A DNA stretch of 64,000 nucleotides from Slackia heliotrinireducens DSM 20476. Lineage in GTDB: Bacteria > Actinomycetota > Coriobacteriia > Coriobacteriales > Eggerthellaceae. The stretch is from the NCBI RefSeq assembly GCF_000023885.1, contig NC_013165.1:1922001-1986000 (forward strand), written 5' to 3'. Made by a program: the position numbers and the translations under genes. The notes beneath the pieces are model-generated. The model was not told where the DNA came from, made no database searches, and was given only the letters and a program-made list of their open reading frames with translations. Each line of letters begins with the position of its first letter. The stretch's first letter is position 1. This document shows positions 1 through 9,325 of the stretch, in pieces.

Positions 1-1246
1 TGTCCTTCAGGCCGCCCGTCTCGCGCACGATGGGCAGCGTGCCGTAGGCCAGCGCGATCATCTGGGAGATGCCGCAGGGCTCGAAGGCCGACGGCATGAG
101 GAACAGGTCGCTGGCCGCATAGATGCGGTGGGACAGGTCGCCGTTGTAGCCGATGTAGGAGCACAAACGCCCCTTGTAGCGGTTCTCGCCGTCACGCAGG
201 AAGTTCTCCAGGTCGGCGTCGCCGGAGCCCAGCACAACCATGCGCACGTTGCGGGCCATGATGTCGTCCAGCACGGGACACAGAAGGTCGATGCCCTTCT
301 GAGGCGTAAGGCGTCCCACCATGCCGATCAGCGGCACGTCCTCCCCTTCCCCAATGGGGTCCAGGCCCAGCTCCTCCAGAAGCGCGGCCTTCACCAGGCG
401 TTTGCGCCAAGCGCTTTTCGCCGAGAAACGTGCAGGCAGCGCGGCATCGTCGGACGGGTTCCAGATTTCGCGGTCGATGCCGTTCAAAATGCCGGACAGG
501 TCGCTTCCGCGGGAGCGCAGCACGCCGTCCAGGCTTTCGCCCAGCTCGGGGGTGCAGATTTCCTGCGCGTAGGTTGGGCTAACCGTGCTCACCTTGTCGG
601 CGAAGACGATGCCCGCCTTCAGCATGTTGTCGCAGCCGTAATGCCCCACGAAGTCAGGCGTTGCCAACGAGTCGTCCACACCCAGAAGGTCGCGGTCGAA
701 CTCATGGGAGAACTGGCCTTGGAAGTGCAGGTTGTGGATGGTGAGCACCGTGCGAAGCCCGCCTTGCATAGCGCCTTGGTACTGGGTCTTGACCAGCAGC
801 GGCATCATGGCGGTGTGCCAGTCGTTGCAGTGCAGGATGCCCGGCTCGAAGTCGAGGCACGGGATGGCTTCCAACGTGGCGCGGGTGAAGAACGCGTACT
901 GCTCGCCTTCGAACTCGCCGCCGCAGTACACAGGCCCGCCGAAGTAGAACTCGTTGTCGATGAAATAGTAGGTCACGCCGTCGAGCACCAGCTTCTCCAC
1001 GCCCACATACTGCGAGCGCCAGCCAAGCCCCACGTGGAAGTCGCACAGGTGCTCGGCCTGCGCGGCGTAGCGGTCTTTGATCTGACGGTGGAACGGCATG
1101 ATGACGCGGGCGTCGATGCCCAGCTCGCCCAGGTACTTCGGCAGGGCGCCCACCACGTCGGCCAATCCGCCGATCTTCACCAAGGGGGCGCATTCCGCGG
1201 AAGCGATCAGGACGCCGGGCAAGTTCTCGTAAGCAGATTCGGACAT
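1..1246 (-). CDS. glgA: Glycogen synthase, ADP-glucose type (3' end beyond window)
   Basis: Transfers glucose from ADP-glucose to the growing alpha-1,4-glucan in the cytoplasm. About 415 residues are present; the family is usually near 480, so only the C-terminal end is missing at the window edge. Visible family marks are the N-terminal ADP-glucose loop KIGGLADVVGALP (about residues 24-36, with Ile where Thr is common), CNDWHTA, GMVGRLTPQKG and the GT5 signature SAFEPCG near the edge. The ATG is preceded by a GAGGAG ribosome site. It is the last visible gene of a glgB-glgC-glgD-glgA series on this strand, separated from glgD by 262 bases that hold a hairpin element, so it may have partly separate expression. 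Family assignment is firm. Confidence 0.95.
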   Translation of the reverse strand, partial: MSESAYENLPGVLIASAECAPLVKIGGLADVVGALPKYLGELGIDARVIMPFHRQIKDRYAAQAEHLCDFHVGLGWRSQYVGVEKLVLDGVTYYFIDNEFYFGGPVYCGGEFEGEQYAFFTRATLEAIPCLDFEPGILHCNDWHTAMMPLLVKTQYQGAMQGGLRTVLTIHNLHFQGQFSHEFDRDLLGVDDSLATPDFVGHYGCDNMLKAGIVFADKVSTVSPTYAQEICTPELGESLDGVLRSRGSDLSGILNGIDREIWNPSDDAALPARFSAKSAWRKRLVKAALLEELGLDPIGEGEDVPLIGMVGRLTPQKGIDLLCPVLDDIMARNVRMVVLGSGDADLENFLRDGENRYKGRLCSYIGYNGDLSHRIYAASDLFLMPSAFEPCGISQMIALAYGTLPIVRETGGLKD

Positions 1247-1371
1247 TTCGTTCTCCTCGGTCACATGAATGGAATCAGTGTTTCATAGCACCCGATTGTA
1301 CAGAAACGCAGCGCCCTTTCCGGCAATCACCATCCGAGCTGCATACGTCTCTGCCCGATGAAGGACGCGTG

Positions 1372-1483
1372 CGAGGCAGACCTGTTGAGGGTCTGCCGCT
1401 TGCGCAGGCGGGCAATGCCCTGCGGTTCGGCATACGCTCTGCCGCCGAGCAGCCGTAGGCAGACCCTCTACAGGTCTGCCTCG
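1372..1483. repeat. REP-like inverted pair of hairpins
   Basis: Two 26-base arms (1372-1397 and 1458-1483) are inverted copies matching at 25 of 26 positions. Each arm is itself a hairpin, GGCAGACC and GGTCTGCC around a 7-base loop. The 60-base centre contains the short palindrome GGGCAATGCCC. The element lies between glgD and glgA. This two-hairpin layout resembles REP/BIME elements of other bacteria; whether it is such an element, a transcription attenuator or both is inference. Confidence 0.6.
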
Positions 1484-1508
1484 CGGATGGCTTTCGCCGA
1501 TTGTGACG

Positions 1509-2636
1509 CTACGCTTCTATGATGGAACCCTTGCGGATGACGACGGGCAGGTCGGGCGTGCCGACGATGCGGGCGTTCGGCCTTACCACGACGTCCTTGT
1601 CGATAATGGCGTTGCGAAGGTGTGCCCCTTGGCCTATACGGGCGTTCTGCATGACGACGCAGTTCTTGACGTCGGCGCCTCGATCGATGGTCACGCCGCG
1701 GAACACGACGCTTCCGGACACGCGGCCGAACACGTCGCACCCGTTGCCGAACACGCTTTCCTCCACACGGCAGCCCGCGGCGAAACGCACCGGGGGCGCA
1801 TCTTTGATGCGGGTGTGAACGGGGCCGTGGGCCACGAAGAGCTCTTCGCGGACCTCGGGGTCGATCATGTCCTTGGAGATGTCAAAGTACGATTTGACGC
1901 TGCTGATGCGGGCCGCGTACCCCGTATGCTCGACGCCGGCCACCTTGTACTTCCTCAACGCCGGTTCGAGCACGTCGGTCACGAAGTTGTAGCGGCCCTC
2001 GGCGCAGGCGTCTTCGATCAGACGCTGCAGCAGGTTCTTGTCCATAAGGCAGGCGCCCAGGCTGAAGCAGGAGTCCTCGCCGACCTCGTCGGAATAGTCC
2101 ACGCCGCGGATGAAGCCGTCCGCATCCACATCGAGGCGCGCGGCCCCCATGACCTCGTTGGAGATAAGGCGCGCGTCATGGGAGTACAGAAGCACGATGT
2201 CGGCTTCCTTCTCGTTGAGCGCGTCGAGCATGCGGTTGTAGTCCTCGCGGTAGACCACGTCGGTATCGAGCACCAGGCAGTACTGGCCCAGCTGGCGGTT
2301 GAGGAAATACCTCTTGGCGAACATGGCGTCCCCGAAGCCGCGGTAAAGCTCCGTGCCCGTGCCCTGGTCGAAGGGTGCAAGCACCGCAAGGCCGCCCTGC
2401 TTCTTGTTCATATCCCAAGCCGCGCCGGAGCCGACATGCTCCACCAGCGACTGGTAGTTGCGCTGCGTGATAAGGCCGACGTTGCGCACGCCGCTGTCGG
2501 CCAGATTCGTGAACAGAAAGTCTATGTTGCGGAAGCGGCCCGCCAGAGGCATGCCCGCGACGCAGCGGTACGAAAGCAGGTCGCCCAGAAGCTGGTTGCC
2601 GTGGCCGGCGTACACGATGGCGAAGGTGTTGTTCAT
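1509..2636 (-). CDS. glgD: GlgD, non-catalytic or regulatory subunit of ADP-glucose pyrophosphorylase
   Basis: A 375-residue nucleotidyltransferase-fold protein that partners GlgC in glycogen synthesis. The N-terminus reads AIVYAGHGNQLLGDL where catalytic GlgC has AGGxGxRL, so the pyrophosphorylase loop is missing, as expected for GlgD of Firmicutes-type glgBCDA operons. The C-terminal third has hexapeptide left-handed beta-helix character (NGCDVFGRVSGSVVFRGV and onward). It starts 12 bases after glgC ends. The role as modulator of GlgC is known for the family and inferred here. Confidence 0.93.
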   Translation of the reverse strand: MNNTFAIVYAGHGNQLLGDLLSYRCVAGMPLAGRFRNIDFLFTNLADSGVRNVGLITQRNYQSLVEHVGSGAAWDMNKKQGGLAVLAPFDQGTGTELYRGFGDAMFAKRYFLNRQLGQYCLVLDTDVVYREDYNRMLDALNEKEADIVLLYSHDARLISNEVMGAARLDVDADGFIRGVDYSDEVGEDSCFSLGACLMDKNLLQRLIEDACAEGRYNFVTDVLEPALRKYKVAGVEHTGYAARISSVKSYFDISKDMIDPEVREELFVAHGPVHTRIKDAPPVRFAAGCRVEESVFGNGCDVFGRVSGSVVFRGVTIDRGADVKNCVVMQNARIGQGAHLRNAIIDKDVVVRPNARIVGTPDLPVVIRKGSIIEA

Positions 2637-2648
2637 GGTAATCCTCCC

Positions 2649-3848
2649 CTATGCTTCGACCGACACGACGGCGTTCGGTTCGACGGATTCGCCCGGTGCG
2701 ATGACCACCCCGGACTCGATGACGGCACCGGGCCCGATGACGGCCAGGTCGGCTCCGGCACGGCCGATGATGCAGTCCTCGCCGATAATAACGTCCTCTG
2801 CGATGACCGCCCGTTGGATGTCGGTGCCCGCGCCGACCTTTGCGCCGGCCATGACCAGGCTGTCGACGATCTGGGCCCGGGAGCCTACGCTCACACCCTG
2901 GAAGAGCATGCTGTGCAGCACCGAACCCTCCACGTCGCAGCCTTCGGCGATCATGCTGCCGCCCAAAATGGCGCCCGTTCCGATGCGGGCCGCGGGCAGG
3001 TCGGGGTTGCGCGAGTAGATGGTCCAGCGGTTGTCGGAAAGGTCGAGGTCTCCCCCTTCTTCCAACAGGTCCATGTTGGCTTCCCACAGGCTGTCGATGG
3101 TGCCGACGTCGCGCCAGTAGCCTTCGAACCGGAAGGCGAACAGGCGCTCGCCGCCACCGAGCATGGCGGGAATGACATTCTTGCCGAAGTCGTGGCTGCT
3201 GAAAGCATCGGCCGCGTCGTCCTCCAAATAGCGGCGAACCTTCGCCCAGTCGAACACGTAGATGCCCATGGACGCCAGGTTGCTAGGCGGGTCTGCCGGC
3301 TTCTCCACGAAGTCCGTCACGCGGCCGGCCTCGTCGGTGGCCAGGATGCCGAAGCGGCTGGCCTCCTCGATGGGCACGGGCATGACGGCGATGGTGGCGT
3401 CCGCCCCGTTCTCCTCGTGGAAGGCGATCATCTGGCTGTAGTCCATCTTGTAGATATGGTCGCCGGAAAGCACCACCACGTACTGCGGATCGAACCGGTC
3501 GATGAACTGGATGTTCTGGTAGATGGCGTCGGCTGTGCCGGCATACCAGCTGCCCACATCGCCCACGCGGGTGTGGGGCGACAGCAGATACGCGCCGCCG
3601 GTGGAGGTGTTCAGGTCCCATGGCGCGCCGTTGCCGATATAGCTGTTCAGCACGAAGGGTTCGTACTGAGTAAGCACACCCACCACGTCGATGCCGGAAT
3701 TGGCGCAGTTCGACAGGGGGAAATCGATAATCCTGTATTTGCCGCCGTAGGGTACCGCCGGCTTGGCGCGCAGCCTGGTGAGCACGCCCAGGCGGCTTCC
3801 CTGGCCACCCGCCAGAATCATGGCCACGCTTCTCTTCCGATTGCTCAT
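2649..3848 (-). CDS. glgC: Glucose-1-phosphate adenylyltransferase
   Basis: Makes ADP-glucose and pyrophosphate from ATP and glucose-1-phosphate, the committed step of bacterial glycogen synthesis. The 399-residue length is normal. The catalytic loop [14 protein letters not shown] is at residues 11-24, followed by [20 protein letters not shown], then GTADAIYQN and [10 protein letters not shown] around residues 105-130. The C-terminal 100 residues are a left-handed beta-helix. The gene lies 39 bases after glgB and 12 before glgD, so it should be co-transcribed with both. Confidence 0.97.
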   Translation of the reverse strand: MSNRKRSVAMILAGGQGSRLGVLTRLRAKPAVPYGGKYRIIDFPLSNCANSGIDVVGVLTQYEPFVLNSYIGNGAPWDLNTSTGGAYLLSPHTRVGDVGSWYAGTADAIYQNIQFIDRFDPQYVVVLSGDHIYKMDYSQMIAFHEENGADATIAVMPVPIEEASRFGILATDEAGRVTDFVEKPADPPSNLASMGIYVFDWAKVRRYLEDDAADAFSSHDFGKNVIPAMLGGGERLFAFRFEGYWRDVGTIDSLWEANMDLLEEGGDLDLSDNRWTIYSRNPDLPAARIGTGAILGGSMIAEGCDVEGSVLHSMLFQGVSVGSRAQIVDSLVMAGAKVGAGTDIQRAVIAEDVIIGEDCIIGRAGADLAVIGPGAVIESGVVIAPGESVEPNAVVSVEA

Positions 3849-3887
3849 ACCAGCTCCTTATCCGCAGGTCGTATAGAGGTAAAGGTC

Positions 3888-5852
3888 CTATTCTTTCGTT
3901 TCGGGGCCGCCTGGCAACGCGTCCTCGGTCTCCTTGGGAGGATTACTCCGCACGAACTCGAAGAACACGGCCGACATGGGCGGCAGTTTCAGTTTGGCGC
4001 TGCAGGGGTGCCCTTCGAAAGGCTCCTCGGCAGGCGCCTCGATCACGGCCGCGCCGCAATCGGTGCCGCCGTACAGCTCGATGTCGCTGTCCAGCAGCAG
4101 ATGCAGCTCGCCGCAGGTCGGAAGCCCGACCGTGAATCCTTCGACCGCGTTGGGCGTGAAGTTGCAGCAGCACAGGACGTCGGGCGATCCGTCACGAGCC
4201 TGGCGCAGGCATGCCACCGCGCTTTCGTCCCGGTCGTCCACGTTGGCCCATTGGAACCCGTCCCAGCAGTCGTCGATCTGCCACAGGGCGGGATGGGCCG
4301 CGTACATCTTGTTCAGGGCTGCGCTGTACAGGTGAAGCCCGTTGTGTATGGGGTACTTCAGCATGAACCAGTCCAGCTGCTTGGCGAAATCCCACTCGAT
4401 GAACTGGCCGAACTCCGAACCCATGAAGGTGAGCTTCTTGCCGGGGCGGGCGAACTGCCAACCCATGAGCACCCTCAGGTTCGCGAATTTCTGCAGGTAG
4501 TCGCCGAACATCTTGTCCACCATGGATTTCTTGCCGTGCACCACCTCGTCATGGCTGAAGGCCAGCACGAAATGCTCGGAGAAGGCGTACACCATGCCGA
4601 AGGTGAGCTTGTCGTGGTGGTCGCGGCGGAACAGCGGGTCCATGGAGCAGTACTCCAGCATGTCGTGCATGAAACCCATGTCCCATTTGAAGGTGAATCC
4701 CAGGCCGTCGTATTCCACCGGGGCTGTGACCTTGGGATACGATGTGGATTCCTCGGCGATGGTCACCGCGCCGGGATAGGTTTCCCGAACGGCCGTGTTG
4801 AGCTTGCGAATGAAATCGACGGCCTCCAGGTTGATGTTGCCGCCGTGGATGTTGGGCACCCATTCGGTGCGGGCGTAATCCAGGTACAGCATGGACGTGA
4901 CGGCGTCCACACGGATACCGTCTATGTGGTAGACGTCCAAAAAGAACATGGCCGACGACACCAGAAAGCTTACCACCTGGGGCTTTCCGTAATCAAACAC
5001 GAGCGTGCCCCATTCGGCATGCTCGCCCTTGCGCGGGTCGGCGTATTCGAAAAGCGGCGTGCCGTCGAAGCGAGCCAAGGCGAAGGCGTCCTTCGGGAAG
5101 TGCGCCGGTACCCAGTCCAGGATGACGCCGATGCCTGCGGCGTGCAGCGTGTCCACCATGTACATGAAATCCTGGGGCGTGCCGTATCGCGACGACACCG
5201 CATAGTAGCCGGTGGCCTGGTAGCCCCAAGATGCCGGCAGCGGGAATTCCGTCAGCGGCATGAGCTCCACATGGGTATAGCCCATCTGCTGGCAGTATTC
5301 CACCAGTTGGTCAGCCACAATACGGTAGTTGGGGAAGGTTTCCTGCTCGCCCACGCGCCACGAACCCAGGTGCAGCTCGTAGATGGACATGGGTCCGTGC
5401 AGCGGGTCGGATGCGGCTCGGGCATCCATCCAGTCGGCATCATGCCAGTCGTAGCCGTCCAGCGTCCACACCTTGGAAGCGGTGGACAGGCCGTTTTCCG
5501 CATGAAACGCGAAGGGGTCGGCTTTCAGCTGCACGGTGCCGTCGGCACCTTCGATGGCGTATTTGTAAGGGTCGCCGTTCTCAAGGCCTTCCACCACGCA
5601 GCACCAGATGCCTTCGCTCACCTGCTCCATGGGCGTTGCCGCCTGGTCCCATTGGTTGAAGGAGCCCACAAGGCTTACCGACCGGGCATGAGGGGCCCAA
5701 AGCACGAACCGGAACGTGCGGACGTCGGATTCGCTTTCGCGAGGCAGCTCGTGGCAACCGAACAGCAGGTATGCCCGACGCGCATCCCCATGGCCGAACA
5801 AATATAAGTCGGCATCCGGCAGATTCAGATTGGTACGGCTCGGCTGGTCCAT
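3888..5852 (-). CDS. glgB: 1,4-alpha-glucan branching enzyme
   Basis: Introduces alpha-1,6 branches into glycogen. The 654 residues comprise an N-terminal carbohydrate-binding segment (RFVLWAPHARSVSLVGSFNQW, about 47-67), a GH13 TIM barrel and a C-terminal all-beta domain. GH13 signatures are visible: GIRVDAVTSMLYLDY with the nucleophile Asp, TIAEESTSYP with the acid/base Glu, and AFSHDEVVHGK with the transition-state Asp. It is the first gene of the glycogen operon. The ATG follows a GAGGAAG ribosome site at about 10 bases. The C-terminal tail after about residue 640 is charged and low complexity. Confidence 0.96.
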   Translation of the reverse strand: MDQPSRTNLNLPDADLYLFGHGDARRAYLLFGCHELPRESESDVRTFRFVLWAPHARSVSLVGSFNQWDQAATPMEQVSEGIWCCVVEGLENGDPYKYAIEGADGTVQLKADPFAFHAENGLSTASKVWTLDGYDWHDADWMDARAASDPLHGPMSIYELHLGSWRVGEQETFPNYRIVADQLVEYCQQMGYTHVELMPLTEFPLPASWGYQATGYYAVSSRYGTPQDFMYMVDTLHAAGIGVILDWVPAHFPKDAFALARFDGTPLFEYADPRKGEHAEWGTLVFDYGKPQVVSFLVSSAMFFLDVYHIDGIRVDAVTSMLYLDYARTEWVPNIHGGNINLEAVDFIRKLNTAVRETYPGAVTIAEESTSYPKVTAPVEYDGLGFTFKWDMGFMHDMLEYCSMDPLFRRDHHDKLTFGMVYAFSEHFVLAFSHDEVVHGKKSMVDKMFGDYLQKFANLRVLMGWQFARPGKKLTFMGSEFGQFIEWDFAKQLDWFMLKYPIHNGLHLYSAALNKMYAAHPALWQIDDCWDGFQWANVDDRDESAVACLRQARDGSPDVLCCCNFTPNAVEGFTVGLPTCGELHLLLDSDIELYGGTDCGAAVIEAPAEEPFEGHPCSAKLKLPPMSAVFFEFVRSNPPKETEDALPGGPETKE

Positions 5853-6037
5853 GCAGGCAACTTCCTCATCTCTTCAAGAGGATTCATGGCTACCAGTATA
5901 ACGGTTTCTCGATGCGGAACGGAGCTCACGATTAACTGCGGCCGTCCCTTTCCATCGTCGGCATCCGTGCGGCCCCGCTCTAAGACGAAGAAGGCTCCGA
6001 CGGATGCCGGGGCCGTTCGTGTGTTTCAAGATGGGGA

Positions 6038-6463
6038 TTACGCACCCGTGTAGGCATCTTCGGCACCGCAGGAGAAATCGTGCGTATCGAGCCAAGCACG
6101 GTCTTCGTCGGTCTCGGGCACGTCGATGCGTTCGATCTTGAACACCACCGGACGCGTGCCGTCGTTGCAGCAGGCGATCATGATGCGCTCGTCGTTGGTC
6201 CAGCCGCGCATGATTGAGCCGCCCTGCAGCGCCGTGTAGATGTAGCGGCTCACGCAGTCCCACGCCTCGGCACAGGGAAACGCCGGATCCAAATCGCGCC
6301 CGAAATGCCAGAAATCGTCCTTGCCGTCCTGGCGTTCGAACAGATACTCCTGTCCCACCTCGAAGCACGGGCACGGCCCGCTTGCCGGGTCGGCCAGATA
6401 ACGCTGCTGGAAATCCTCGAAGCATTTCTTGTCGATAACCGTCACCTTGCACATGTGTTTCAT
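6038..6463 (-). CDS. TIGR04076 family protein
   Basis: A 141-residue cytoplasmic protein of unknown function. It matches the layout of the TIGR04076 family: an N-terminal MCKVTVIDK strand, a GPCPCFEVGQEY segment, and a conserved ending ACCNDGTRPVVFKIERI. Conserved cysteines at CPC and CC hint at metal or redox chemistry, but no activity is established. It has a strong GGGGGG ribosome site. It stands alone, divergent from the LuxR gene to its right, and reads toward the glycogen operon, so it is probably a separate unit. Confidence 0.75.
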   Translation of the reverse strand: MKHMCKVTVIDKKCFEDFQQRYLADPASGPCPCFEVGQEYLFERQDGKDDFWHFGRDLDPAFPCAEAWDCVSRYIYTALQGGSIMRGWTNDERIMIACCNDGTRPVVFKIERIDVPETDEDRAWLDTHDFSCGAEDAYTGA

Positions 6464-6773
6464 AACGAACCCCCCTTGAATCGCCCGGCGTCCGGCAAAG
6501 CAGGCGGGGCGCGTCCATGGCCCTGCCCTGCAGCATGGCCCCAGGCACCGCCTCCGACCAACGTCGCCGCATATTCAAACGACAATGTCTCGCCGTCTCC
6601 GGTCGATTCTAACTTATAATGGAAACAACGAATAGCACGGCAGGCAGAGAGGGGCTGCATCACGGATCGCACCGTTCGATTCCGTTGCCGACTTGCGGGT
6701 TTCATCTTTTGGATGAACCATGGCGGTTATTGCCGTTCGCGCAAGGTTGGACCGATCGGGGGGGGTATTGCAG
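6464..6773. other. Divergent intergenic region between TIGR04076 gene and luxR-type gene
   Basis: About 310 bases without a convincing gene. It holds a TATAAT box for the rightward LuxR gene and presumably the promoter of the leftward gene. A short open frame that starts at 6720 and runs into the LuxR gene is treated as its untranslated leader. Confidence 0.5.
6615..6620 (+). promoter_or_regulatory. Candidate -10 box for luxR-type gene
   Basis: A perfect TATAAT about 155 bases ahead of the chosen LuxR start. No good -35 hexamer is seen at normal spacing, so the call is tentative. Confidence 0.35.
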
Positions 6774-8231
6774 ATGTCTTCTCAAAACGCATCCGAAACC
6801 AATTGGGGCATGAGAATCGCTCTCTGGATTGGATTCGGATTGTTCCTGGCCACATGGAGCGGCGGTCCTTTGGGGCTGATCTCGGGGCCCATCGGGCGGG
6901 AATACCCGTGGTATTCGGTCATCCTTGCACATACGGCGTTCATCGCGGGATCGGCTCTGGGATGCCTAGGCGTAAAAACTGTCCTGCGCAAAAACCCCAC
7001 GCGGCAGATCGGGACTATCGGCGTAGCCTGCTACGTCGCTGCCGCGCTCATCGGACTTATCGCCCAACCCGTCTTGGCCCAATTAAGCATCCAGGCCGAC
7101 TACATCGTCCGAATCGTGCTGTCCCCCGTCCTCGGAGCGCTGTATGCTCAGTCCCTGTTGTTCTGGACCGAGCGCTTCCTGCATATTCGCCAGACGGGCA
7201 AACGCTCCGACTTCATTGCGGCGTTCATTCCCTGCTACATATTCAACCCGCTGGTGACGGCCGCGTTGTCGCCCTTCGCCGATGTGTTCTACATCTTCTC
7301 GATCGTGACACTCGTATGCGCGCTGGGTTCCGCGGCGATCCAAGTCGTCCTGTCCAAGCGTCTGGATGAAGCCGTCCCCAAGCACGGCGAGGACTCCGAG
7401 CCCTACCGTTTGTCCGTATATTCGGGCTCGGTCCTGGCTTGCCTGGGCTTCACATGGGGCATCGTGCAGGCGGCAAGCATCGTCACCCTGGGAGCCAACA
7501 TGTCTTCCAGCACCATGGCCATGTTCTTCATCAGCTTCGCAATCCTAGTTGTGCTAGCCCTGGCGATGCAGCTCTACCACCCCCACGACGACATGAGGTT
7601 CGGGTTCTTCATCAGGGTCTCCATCGTGCTGTGCGGTGCCGCCACGGTATCCATCCCCCTTGCCGTCGCACTGTTCCCGTCGCTGCTCCACGCGGTTTGC
7701 TCGCTTGCCATAACCACGGCCGAGGTGGCGGTGTTCGCGTTTACCATCGACCTCTGCAGCAACGAGGGAAAGCCTCTCGCAGACGTGTTTGCAAGCAACT
7801 TTCTGCTGTTCGCAGGCGCCATCAGCATCGCCAGCGTATTCTTTCTGGCAACTTTCGCATGGGTGGACGGTCAATACGCATGGTGGATCGTGGCCACAGT
7901 TTCCTCCTGGGCGGTCCTGGTCGTGATTCCCTTCCTGCCAAGCCGGTCCAGCGAAGCGATGGTGTTCGCGCTCAAGAAGCTTCCCGAAGACGAAGGCTAC
8001 GAGACCAACGTGGCTTTGATGCGCGACCGCATGGCGCAGAAGTACTCGCTGAGCGAAGGCGAAACCGCCGTGCTGAACCTGCTGCTCCAAGGGAAGAACC
8101 GCAACCAGATCGCCGACGAGATGTGCCTGAGCGCCTGGACGATCAAGTCTCGCATCAGCTCGATCTACAAGAAATGCGGCATCCATTCCTACAAGGAGCT
8201 CGTCCAGCTGGCTTCCGACGACAGGCTGTAA
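6774..8231 (+). CDS. LuxR-family regulator with multi-spanning membrane N-terminus
   Basis: A 485-residue protein. Residues about 10-410 form roughly 12 hydrophobic segments like a transporter or sensor, and the last 65 residues are a LuxR-type DNA-binding HTH (SLSEGETAVLNLLLQGKNRNQI, then CLSAWTIKSRISSIYKKCGI). Membrane LuxR proteins of this shape are very numerous in Eggerthellaceae, where many lie beside metabolic genes; ligands are mostly unknown. The start at MSSQNASETNW is chosen because a run of eight G lies about 8 bases upstream; an upstream in-frame ATG at 6720 has a weaker site. It is not in an operon, so its target cannot be told from context. Confidence 0.85.
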   Translation: MSSQNASETNWGMRIALWIGFGLFLATWSGGPLGLISGPIGREYPWYSVILAHTAFIAGSALGCLGVKTVLRKNPTRQIGTIGVACYVAAALIGLIAQPVLAQLSIQADYIVRIVLSPVLGALYAQSLLFWTERFLHIRQTGKRSDFIAAFIPCYIFNPLVTAALSPFADVFYIFSIVTLVCALGSAAIQVVLSKRLDEAVPKHGEDSEPYRLSVYSGSVLACLGFTWGIVQAASIVTLGANMSSSTMAMFFISFAILVVLALAMQLYHPHDDMRFGFFIRVSIVLCGAATVSIPLAVALFPSLLHAVCSLAITTAEVAVFAFTIDLCSNEGKPLADVFASNFLLFAGAISIASVFFLATFAWVDGQYAWWIVATVSSWAVLVVIPFLPSRSSEAMVFALKKLPEDEGYETNVALMRDRMAQKYSLSEGETAVLNLLLQGKNRNQIADEMCLSAWTIKSRISSIYKKCGIHSYKELVQLASDDRL

Positions 8232-8275
8232 CCGCAGCCACGCGGAATAGCTTCGCCATGCCCGACACACGAAAA

Positions 8276-8305
8276 CCCCGGCTTCCGCAATACGGAACAC
8301 CGGGG
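8276..8305. terminator. Hairpin between convergent transcription units
   Basis: CCCCGG and CCGGGG flank an inner TTCCG/CGGAA stem. On the minus strand it is followed by TTTTC, so it best terminates the leftward hypB unit. It may also serve the rightward LuxR gene. Confidence 0.6.
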
Positions 8306-8376
8306 TGAGGGGCGAATCTATACGCAATGCGTCCCCAAGCCGTTGAGGGGTTTGCCTAAGGACGCATTACGAGCCG

Positions 8377-8631
8377 TTAAACGAGCCTGACCGTTGCGGA
8401 TGCCGCGGCCTCAGCGTCGTCTTCGAGAGCCATCTTCGACTCGTCGATCAAGGCCCGCACGTCGGCAAGCAACGCCTGGGCCCTATGCAGGTTTTCGGAC
8501 ACGTTCTCGTATCCGGCGTCTTCGGCAGTATGCGCCAGCTTGTGGGACCAGCGATACTCCAATGCGACATGGTCGTCGAGCTGATCGAGCATCTGCTCGA
8601 ACTGGGCGGTGTTCACTCCGTTGGTGCACAT
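8377..8631 (-). CDS. Small helical protein of unknown function
   Basis: 84 residues, acidic and predicted almost entirely helical (FEQMLDQLDDHVALEYRWSHKLAHTAEDAGYE and onward), without cysteines beyond position 2 and without a signal peptide. It starts 22 bases after hypB on the same strand, with an AGGAGGCA-type ribosome site, so it is probably co-transcribed with it. Its helical, ferritin-like composition is suggestive only; no family is recognised. Confidence 0.6.
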   Translation of the reverse strand: MCTNGVNTAQFEQMLDQLDDHVALEYRWSHKLAHTAEDAGYENVSENLHRAQALLADVRALIDESKMALEDDAEAAASATVRLV

Positions 8632-8653
8632 GACGGTGCCTCCTGTCTGTCAG

Positions 8654-9325
8654 TTAACCTATTTCAGCGGCGCGGCGCCGTTCGATCCAGCCGGCCAGCT
8701 CGTCCATGCCCTCCCCCGTGCGGGCGGAGGTCACGAGAATCTCGAGGTTCGGGTTCAGCACCCTGGCCTGCTTCTTAAGCGCCTCCATGTCGAAATCCGG
8801 GTTCATGGGCAGGTAGTCGGATTTCGTCACGACAAGGGCGTCGCACACCGCGAACATGGGTGGATACTTGTACACTTTGTCGTAGCCTTCCGGTACGGAC
8901 AGAAGCATCACTCGCAGGTGCGCGCCGGTATCGAAGTCGGCCGGGCAGACCAGATTGCCGATGTTCTCGAGGAACAGGTAGTCGAACCTCATTTCGCCGA
9001 ACGCGTCGAACGCCTTCTGCATCATGTTCATCTCGACATGGCATACGCCAAGGGTGTTGAGCTCCACGGACGTGACACCCGCTTCCTTCATTTTCAGAGC
9101 GTCGACGTCGGATTCGAGGTCGGCCTCGATGACCCCGGCGGTGCCGCGCTCACGCAAGCGCTCGATGAGCGCGATCAGGAGCGTGGTCTTGCCGGCGCCC
9201 GGTGATGCCATGATGTCGACGACGAAGGTGCCTTCCTCCTTGCGCTTGGCGCGGAACACATCTGCAGCCTGGTCGTTCGCCGCAAGGATGTTGCGCTTCA
9301 CTTCGATGATCTTGTTCTCATCCAT
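8654..9325 (-). CDS. hypB: Hydrogenase/nickel-enzyme maturation GTPase HypB
   Basis: A SIMIBI-class GTPase that delivers nickel to apo-enzyme during [NiFe]-hydrogenase or other nickel enzyme assembly. The 223 residues include the P-loop SPGAGKTT (about 39-46), a switch segment IEADLESDVDAL, the conserved FLENIGNLVCPADFD with its metal-site Cys, and the guanine motif VTKSDYLP. There is no N-terminal histidine stretch. The ATG of MDENKIIEVK is chosen over an upstream in-frame start because homologues begin here, a GGGGGAACG ribosome site precedes it, and the upstream stretch is the leader shared with hypA. No hypCDEF genes are nearby. Confidence 0.95.
   Translation of the reverse strand: MDENKIIEVKRNILAANDQAADVFRAKRKEEGTFVVDIMASPGAGKTTLLIALIERLRERGTAGVIEADLESDVDALKMKEAGVTSVELNTLGVCHVEMNMMQKAFDAFGEMRFDYLFLENIGNLVCPADFDTGAHLRVMLLSVPEGYDKVYKYPPMFAVCDALVVTKSDYLPMNPDFDMEALKKQARVLNPNLEILVTSARTGEGMDELAGWIERRRAAEIG

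Noticed and set aside
1503-5807. A 1,434-codon open frame on the + strand across glgD, glgC and glgB
   Set aside because: It is antisense to three clear glycogen genes, is rich in His, Val, Ala and Asp as expected from high-GC third-frame bias, and shows no domain or ribosome site.
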